Positions 58,437-64,000 of a DNA stretch of 64,000 nucleotides are shown here, one piece after another. The position numbers and the translations under genes were made by a program. The notes under the pieces were generated by a model that saw only the letters and a list, made by a program, of their open reading frames with translations, did not search any database and was not told where the DNA came from. Origin of the DNA: Astrocystis sublimbata. Lineage: Eukaryota; Ascomycota; Sordariomycetes; Xylariales; Xylariaceae. The stretch covers positions 434,001-498,000 of the forward strand of contig JAJNNY010000003.1 of the NCBI GenBank assembly GCA_022453515.1. The letters run 5' to 3'. Positions within the stretch are counted from its first letter, which is position 1, and each line of letters starts with the position of its first letter.

Positions 58437-59972
58437 ATGCCTGCGACAAGGCAACAGCGGAGGCCCATGGGCAGCTCCAAAGCCAAACCTTCCCCATCAC
58501 CCGCCTCTTCTAGCATCAGCAGCTTCGCCCGTGTTTCCAAGACCATCGGCAATGCCAACACCAAGAAGGCGCTTGGCCCTCTGACTCCCAAGAAGGGCAC
58601 TACACTCGAGGCCATCACGCCCGCCTCACGAAAACGCAAGGTTGCCGCATCTGTCGAAGAGGATGATTCTTCAGCAGACGAAAGCCCCAACACGCCTGCC
58701 ACCTCTTCTGCTCGGAAACCCATATGTGCAACCACGACGACTACCCCGGTCCAGCCCATAAAGCGTGGCCGCGGCCGCCCTCCCAAGAAATCACGCCCCG
58801 AACCGACACCAAAGAAGCGAGTACGGAGCCCCAGCGTATCGGATTCTGACGTCTCGAGCGTCGATACTGGAGCCCTGTTCAAGAAACTACGCCTTGAATC
58901 ATCACCATCTCGGTTTTCGTCGCCTGTAACCGCCGATACGTCTGTCGCAGGCTCGGATAGCGAGTTCGACACGAAACCCACGGCACCTGGCGAGCTCCCC
59001 GAAGAAGTCCTGGGCCTTATCGGCCTACACACCGCATTCTTGAAGACCTTAACACTACATTACGCCCACAATGGATCCAATGTGCCCGCTGACCTGCGCG
59101 TTCTCTGCCCCAACATTGCCCGGGCATGGGGTAAGAAGAAGGTCACAGATGCAGACATCCGGACCTGCCTGGGCATTCTTGGCAAGTCTTCACCGTCGCC
59201 GAACAGCGGCCCCTTTCGCCTCTCGAACTATGGCCAGGGCAAAGTCTGCGTTGAGATCGAGCGATCCCGCACCTTCGGACCCTTGAACGAGAACAAGCTC
59301 AACACCACCTTCCGCACCAACATCAGCGCTCTCTGGACCGAGTTCCTTGCCAATGGCCAGGCCGAGACAACAACATTCCTCACCACCCTGCCTAAAGCGC
59401 CTGTAACGCTGTGCGACTCCGTCGTCAAGGCCTCGCCCTTGCTACTCAAGGGTCAGAAACGTCTCGAAGATCTGAAGCATGGCATCGCGACCAAGAAAGC
59501 TGCCCCTTTGAAACCGACAACGACGACAACGGCATCGGCAGGGGATACCCCAATGACGAATGCCGACGGAACCAAGATGAGCTTGCTTGACCGCATCCGC
59601 GCCAAGGCCTTGCAGAAAGCCGCCATGCCCGCTGGTCTATCGCCCGCTCAGCTCGAGCGCCGCGCCGCACTGCAGCGTGCCGAGGAGGTGGCGGCGCTCA
59701 TCGCCATGCTCAGCCGCGCCTCGGGCGATGGCGGCCGAGTCAGCTTCGCCATGAGCGCGCTCCTCGAGAAACTGAAGGACTCGTTCCGCATGGGCATCTC
59801 GAAGCCAGAGGGCGCTGCGTGCGTGCGCTTGCTGGCCGGGGAGGTCGCGCCCGAGTGGATCCGCGTCGTCACGCTCTCGGGACGCGAGAACGTGGTTGTC
59901 GAAGTCACCTGCGAGCTCGGCAAGCCGGAGGTCGCGAAACGGGTGCAGAATATCCTCGGGAGGGATTCGTGA
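58437..59972 (+). CDS. cdt1: DNA replication licensing factor Cdt1
   Basis: Single exon, 511 aa. The N-terminal 180 residues are disordered and basic with many SP/TP sites (possible CDK sites) and an AT-hook KRGRGRPPKK (109-118). The central domain (about 185-290, ELPEEVLGLIGLHTAFLKTL then LRVLCPNIARAWGKKKVTD and SNYGQGKVCVEI) matches the Cdt1 geminin/Cdc6-interaction winged helix, and the C-terminal domain (about 380-505, MSLLDRIRAKALQ, then ERRAALQRAEEVAALIAML, then EWIRVV and LGKPEVAKRVQNIL) is the MCM-binding winged helix. Cdt1 with Cdc6 and ORC loads MCM2-7 at origins in G1. I see no canonical PIP box. The start ATG follows a CAGTCACG leader. Promoter boxes upstream support cell-cycle control. 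Confidence 0.92.
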   Translation: MPATRQQRRPMGSSKAKPSPSPASSSISSFARVSKTIGNANTKKALGPLTPKKGTTLEAITPASRKRKVAASVEEDDSSADESPNTPATSSARKPICATTTTTPVQPIKRGRGRPPKKSRPEPTPKKRVRSPSVSDSDVSSVDTGALFKKLRLESSPSRFSSPVTADTSVAGSDSEFDTKPTAPGELPEEVLGLIGLHTAFLKTLTLHYAHNGSNVPADLRVLCPNIARAWGKKKVTDADIRTCLGILGKSSPSPNSGPFRLSNYGQGKVCVEIERSRTFGPLNENKLNTTFRTNISALWTEFLANGQAETTTFLTTLPKAPVTLCDSVVKASPLLLKGQKRLEDLKHGIATKKAAPLKPTTTTTASAGDTPMTNADGTKMSLLDRIRAKALQKAAMPAGLSPAQLERRAALQRAEEVAALIAMLSRASGDGGRVSFAMSALLEKLKDSFRMGISKPEGAACVRLLAGEVAPEWIRVVTLSGRENVVVEVTCELGKPEVAKRVQNILGRDS

Positions 59973-61016
59973 GGCTGACGCTGGGAATATGGAACGGGTT
60001 GGGGGGGGGGGGGGGTGGGATCAGTAATGAATTGGGACTGGTGCGTGAAGGGCGAGCTTGGTGTCATGGATACGGTTCCCCTTCTCATGGGAGATGTTTT
60101 GTTTCCTGGTCAATGCCTATGTCCAAATGCGAGGAGTCATGAATTATGGTTGCTTTGTGGCATTGCGTTGCGCTGCATTGCGTTAAGCCGGGGAGTCTTT
60201 ATTGCATAGGGGCGTTGGTCACCACATATCATTATTTGCTTACTGGGTTGATACCACTTACGCTTTTGTGTATAACCACATATGTCTCTCGCGATCACGG
60301 GGATTCGTCACGCTGTATATTGAACGAAGAAGTGGAACTGGAATGAGAATCATTAATACCATGAGTTGTAAATTCAAGAATCCTCCCAAGTTGTCCGTGA
60401 TCCATTGGCCGTCCGTCTCAAGGCCAAATATTAACCTGACACGTTCGACGCTTGAGATTGCATGCCCGTCGGTTTGTTATTGTCATCAGAATGGACCGGC
60501 AGATCAAATCGTCCAAGTTTATCCCCGGTGGAGCTGTCGTTGACGTCACTCGCAACCTAGACCCGGTTCCATAGTCACGAGAAGATTTAAAGTATGTGAA
60601 TGAATCTGTCTATTCCTTCCTCTATCTGAACTGCTCGACGTGCCAGTACATGTAACAATGGCCGGGTTTTCCAGGTATAAATGACCTACGCCGCGCAGCC
60701 TAACTAATCAATGCCACCCACCCGCTTAGCCTTGGAAAGGCATCAAATATACCCATGCCGCGTGGTTCTCAGAAAGAACGAAAGACAAACTTTTGGTGGA
60801 GGTGCCTCTTCTTCCAACACCTATCATCATAAGTACATTGGCTGAGCGGAAGGCTTCCAAGCTGTAAGCCAGCACGGTTAGTCTAGCTAGAGCCAGTATC
60901 AAGACAGCGCATTCGACTTCGGTTTCGTTTCACTATCGATGTAGTTTTCGGCCCCGTGTATGGTGGTTTAGTTGACTGTTGAGCACAGGATCCACGAGGA
61001 CCAGTGGATCGATCAA
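59973..61016. other. intergenic between convergent cdt1 and mbf1
   Basis: 3' regions of two convergent genes. A 15-base G run (60001-60015) lies 29 bp past the cdt1 stop. No gene is recognised. Confidence 0.6.
60001..60015 (+). repeat. poly-G tract
   Basis: Fifteen consecutive G on the plus strand, preceded by GGGTT and followed by TGGGA, in the cdt1 3' UTR. Could fold as a G-quadruplex in RNA, or be length-variable or an assembly artefact. Confidence 0.85.
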
Positions 61017-61753
61017 TCACTTCGCCTTGGACTTGAACTTGGGCTCGCCAATGCCTTGGCCACGTAATTTGACGTTGAGGACGCGCTCCATCGCACTCAG
61101 GACCTTCTGGTCGGGGGTGGCGGAGCCGCGCTCGAATTCGCCGACGACGCCGGCCGTCGTGTTACACCGCGTGGCCAGGTCCTTCTGCGTCATCTTTGGT
61201 TCCATCTTCTGCCGTGCTGCGCTGATGGCGTCACCGACTACCTTGCCCACAGTGTTGGGTTTGATGATGTCGTCGCTGCGATCGACTTTCGTCAGGTGCT
61301 GGCCTTCGGGACCCTTGCCGATCTAAAAGTAGCGGATACTTGTTAGCTGATGTGTCATCATCTGGGTTTGGTGGTGTGATGACTCGGCGAGTCGTGTGAG
61401 TCGATCGCAGACTCCGAGCATGGGCCGAACTCGAGGAGAAAGGACCAGCAAGGGACGATGACACTTAGTGAGAGGTCGCGACAGGCGACAGGAAAGTGTG
61501 AAGCCACAAAGAGTGCCCAGATCGACCGCATAGGATCGGATGGGATCGCATCGCATGAATTACCATCGGGCGGGATGAAAGGAAATACACATACTTGGTT
61601 GCCTGTCGAGAACTTCTTCTCGGTATCGATAGAACCACCGCTTCGCTTTGCAGCATTGAGGGCGGCATTCCCCCTGACCACGGTTTCCCTTGAAGAGGCG
61701 CCACTACCTCTTGTGTTCTTCCCGATCTTGGTGACGGCATCCCAGTCAGACAT
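61017..61753 (-). CDS. mbf1: multiprotein-bridging factor 1
   Basis: Two exons, 61753-61595 and 61322-61017 (154 aa), separated by a 272-nt intron (donor GTATGT, acceptor TTTTAG). The N-terminal MBF1 domain reads [16 protein letters not shown], then [18 protein letters not shown] and [10 protein letters not shown]; after the splice come [16 protein letters not shown] and a helix-turn-helix ([13 protein letters not shown], then [17 protein letters not shown] and [11 protein letters not shown]). Length and motif order fit the family. MBF1 is a conserved coactivator bridging bZIP-type factors and TBP, and also acts at stalled, collided ribosomes to prevent frameshifting. The intron is long for this window but contains no in-frame alternative exon. 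Confidence 0.94.
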
Positions 61754-63034
61754 CTTGTAATTGGGCTTGGTGGGGTCTCGTGGAGGGGTTGACGAGGGGT
61801 TGGTGGATTGTCGAAGGTATTGGATGTGGATATCGTTGTGTTATGAGCGCGGATGTGAACGGAGAATCCCAGGTGTATGTTTGGTTGAGTTGGATATGAA
61901 GAAAGAAAGAGATGATGCTTGATGGAGATGGATGCGAATGTGCCACCTGAGCGTGTAAAGGTAGCTTTATCTGGGTGGTGGAATCCCAAGGAATCGCAAT
62001 GGCGTAGGTGTGGGCTGGAAAGCGGAGCCTCGCAGCGACACCGCTGAGTCAATCGGCGGAGTGCTGTAATTGTGGCTTAGCACGCAAGCCCCTAGGGCCC
62101 CCAGGGCCCCCCGCCCAGGGAATCAGTCAATTGGACGGGGCAGCGGGACATCCATGCCTGGGCAACACCGACGTTCCCTTCCGTTCCTTACATACGCCCA
62201 GTAGGTATGAATCATGCATGCGTCTGACACACCAATGAAGAATAAGGAAAAAAAAACAAAAAAAAAACGGCACGCCTTGATACAAACTGTAATGAGATGA
62301 ATGTATTACAAGTACTTAGGTAGTTGTCCACATACCTGGTCTGGTCATATATCTAGGTGCCTTATGTACCTTTGGAAGGGACACACCGGTAAGAGGTACC
62401 TAGCCCGTGGGGGCAGTTTTGAATGGCCGGGTCCTCACCCATCAACACCTACCAACACCCATGTATATAGTCGTTAATAAAACGTTCAAACAACTATTTT
62501 GAAATCAGTAAAGCCTATTATTAATGTTTTTAGAGCTATGTATTCAATTCTATCGGCCTAATATTTTAATACTATCAAGAGTAATTGAATATTAACGAAA
62601 GTGCCTTTTTAGGAGACTGTATTATTGACGTGAGCTAGTGTGGGTAGGGACCCGGCCATTTAATCCAGCCCCCTCGTGCCTAGATACCTGAATGCTTGAC
62701 TCAACCTAGCCTAGTCGGCACAGCTGCAGTGAGGCTGGTGCTGTGGCTTGGTCATACTGTCTCCTCTACGCTGGTCTAGGTACCCTCTCCGTTGCAATAG
62801 CACAGGAGATCTGTAACAACATCTCTATGGACATACTGATGTGCCGATATTTCCAATTATCGCCAAAATCAGCCCTCGATATTTCAATGTCTCGATGCCC
62901 CAAGGCCCTTATCAGCAAATAGCCCTAATAGCCCGAGTTGTTGCGGAGCTATGTCACTCGTGTCGGCATCGATGCGGGAGCCATCGATACGGACATCAAG
63001 TGGGTGATTCAGCTTGCGATATACTGTTTCTGAC
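61754..63034. other. intergenic with AT-rich patch
   Basis: mbf1 promoter (pyrimidine/purine-biased to about 61980), then A-runs at 62246-62270, several TACCTA/TAGGTA motifs (62317-62400, 62772) and an AT-rich patch at about 62465-62640 that may be another small mutated repeat. No gene is recognised before 63035. Confidence 0.5.
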
Positions 63035-64000
63035 ATGATGTGGCCCTTTGTGATTCTGCGGCTATCTTGGCTGGTATATTATACGCAGCTCGGTTCCATT
63101 AGCGACCTTATATTTATCATAATCCTATCCGTATGGAAAATAGGCTGCTGGCGTCTTGCATCCATAATTGCGACGAATGGCCTGACCCTTGCCGCTTCCT
63201 CTCTGATCTTGGCCTTCTTCAGTCTGCTTGAGTTGGCACGGCGTCTTTGTAGCAAAAATGAGTTCGCGGCCAGCAATCATCTCGGCCGACCGCTTCTGTT
63301 TCCCTGCCGAATCACGAATACCCTCGATAGCCGGTCGCCTGAGCGACCAGCGCTGCTCCTTGGGGTTCCGGTAGGCTGGAGTGGTGTTGCTGGTGGTTTA
63401 ATATCTGTTGATTACCAATCGTCGACTATGAAGCCATGGTATACAATCGATGTCGTAAACCACCTTCTACCAGGACCTTCCCACCTAGGTATGAGAGGCA
63501 AGCTTGACGAGTTTCTCGCGTCTCAGGTGAGAATTGATATTCAGCTCTTCGAGAACTGCATATTAATAAAGGATTCCATAGGGTATAAAGGCATGTCGTT
63601 TTCCGTTCGCATACTTTGCGACAACAACTGGATCGACAGGTCCCCAACACAATCATCTATCGTTATGGTATCTTTATTCTGCACGGAAACAACTTGAAGC
63701 CATGATTATCGAAATCAGGAATGATAATACCAAGAGACAGCTCCACTTCTTGTCTCGAGATGATAAAGTAATCGAGGATACGAACTGTGGTTCCATCGTT
63801 ACGAGCCCATCGGCAAGAGAGACATGCCACGAAAATGTATCGAAGGCACCCCTGCATTTTCGCAACGGTGTTTGTCTTGCTACTGCGAGTGATTCGTGTT
63901 CCCCGAACGTGGATGCCATGGAGTGTATTGACACTACTTGTGAACTTACGCCGCCCGAAACTCGTTCAAAGTTTACCGCTCGGATCATCTCCACAGCCAA
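63035..64000 (+). CDS. DUF1365-like membrane-associated protein, partial at right edge
   Basis: Exon 63035-63526, a 55-nt intron (donor GTGAGA, acceptor CCATAG), then an exon from 63582 that stays open to the window edge. The N-terminus has two to three hydrophobic segments (about 1-70). The DUF1365 pattern follows: PLLFPCRITNT, LLLGVPVGWSGVAGG, WYTIDVVNHLLPGPSHLGMR and GKLDEFLASQ, and after the splice FPFAYFATT, then LSLWYLYSARKQLEAMIIEI. Only the correct splice restores WYLY in frame. The usual PxKHSFSY after the first strand and the FNPVSF before WYLY are altered, so this is a divergent paralogue or a gene under decay. Function of the family is not established; bacterial members occur near cyclopropane-fatty-acid synthase and flavin amine oxidase genes. 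The 3' part is missing. Confidence 0.68.

Overview
The window is nuclear DNA of a filamentous ascomycete. Genes are broken by short introns (about 50-140 nt, GT...AG with CTAAC/CTRAC-like branch sites), lie singly on both strands without operons, and encode fungal orthologues: an SHREC-type chromatin remodeller, Yhc1/U1-C, Erv25, Sdh5, Dsn1/Mis13, Atf1, Cdt1 and Mbf1. Overall style (GPI-anchored Cys/Ser/Thr-rich proteins, the Atf1 layout, DUF7962-type GST-like protein) suggests a Sordariomycete, possibly Hypocreales; this assignment is inference.

Layout. 1-14.7 kb: a long minus-strand CHD3/Mit1-like remodeller (1018-7090), the divergent mitochondrial rRNA methyltransferase mrm1 with a 63-bp coding tandem repeat, and two secreted GPI-type proteins. 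14.7-25 kb: gene-poor DNA with one small LTR/MITE-like element, a six-exon agmatinase-family gene and otherwise nothing convincing. 25-41 kb: the gene-rich core, with a large disordered protein, yhc1 and erv25 (divergent pair), sdh5, dsn1/mis13 and atf1. 41-58 kb: gene-poor again, with a strongly AT-rich block (45.24-45.60 kb), a GST-like gene, a decayed gene beginning with the fungal MADPF-type N-terminal domain, and one small spliced-leader ORF. 58-64 kb: cdt1 with a cluster of MCB/E2F-like promoter boxes, mbf1, and a DUF1365-like gene running off the right edge.

No pathway cluster is evident. The genes are mostly unlinked housekeeping functions: chromatin silencing, mitochondrial rRNA and complex II maturation, splicing, ER-Golgi traffic, kinetochore assembly, replication licensing and stress transcription. 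I rebuilt exon structures by hand; for the multi-exon genes I checked that the summed exon lengths are divisible by three and that joins preserve family motifs. I found no complete transposon, CRISPR array, rRNA or confident tRNA. The most notable unexplained pattern is a dispersed TAGG/CCTA-based motif, centred on TAGGTACCTA, that is abundant in the intergenic DNA and nearly absent from exons. I found no strong candidate for a wholly new biological system.
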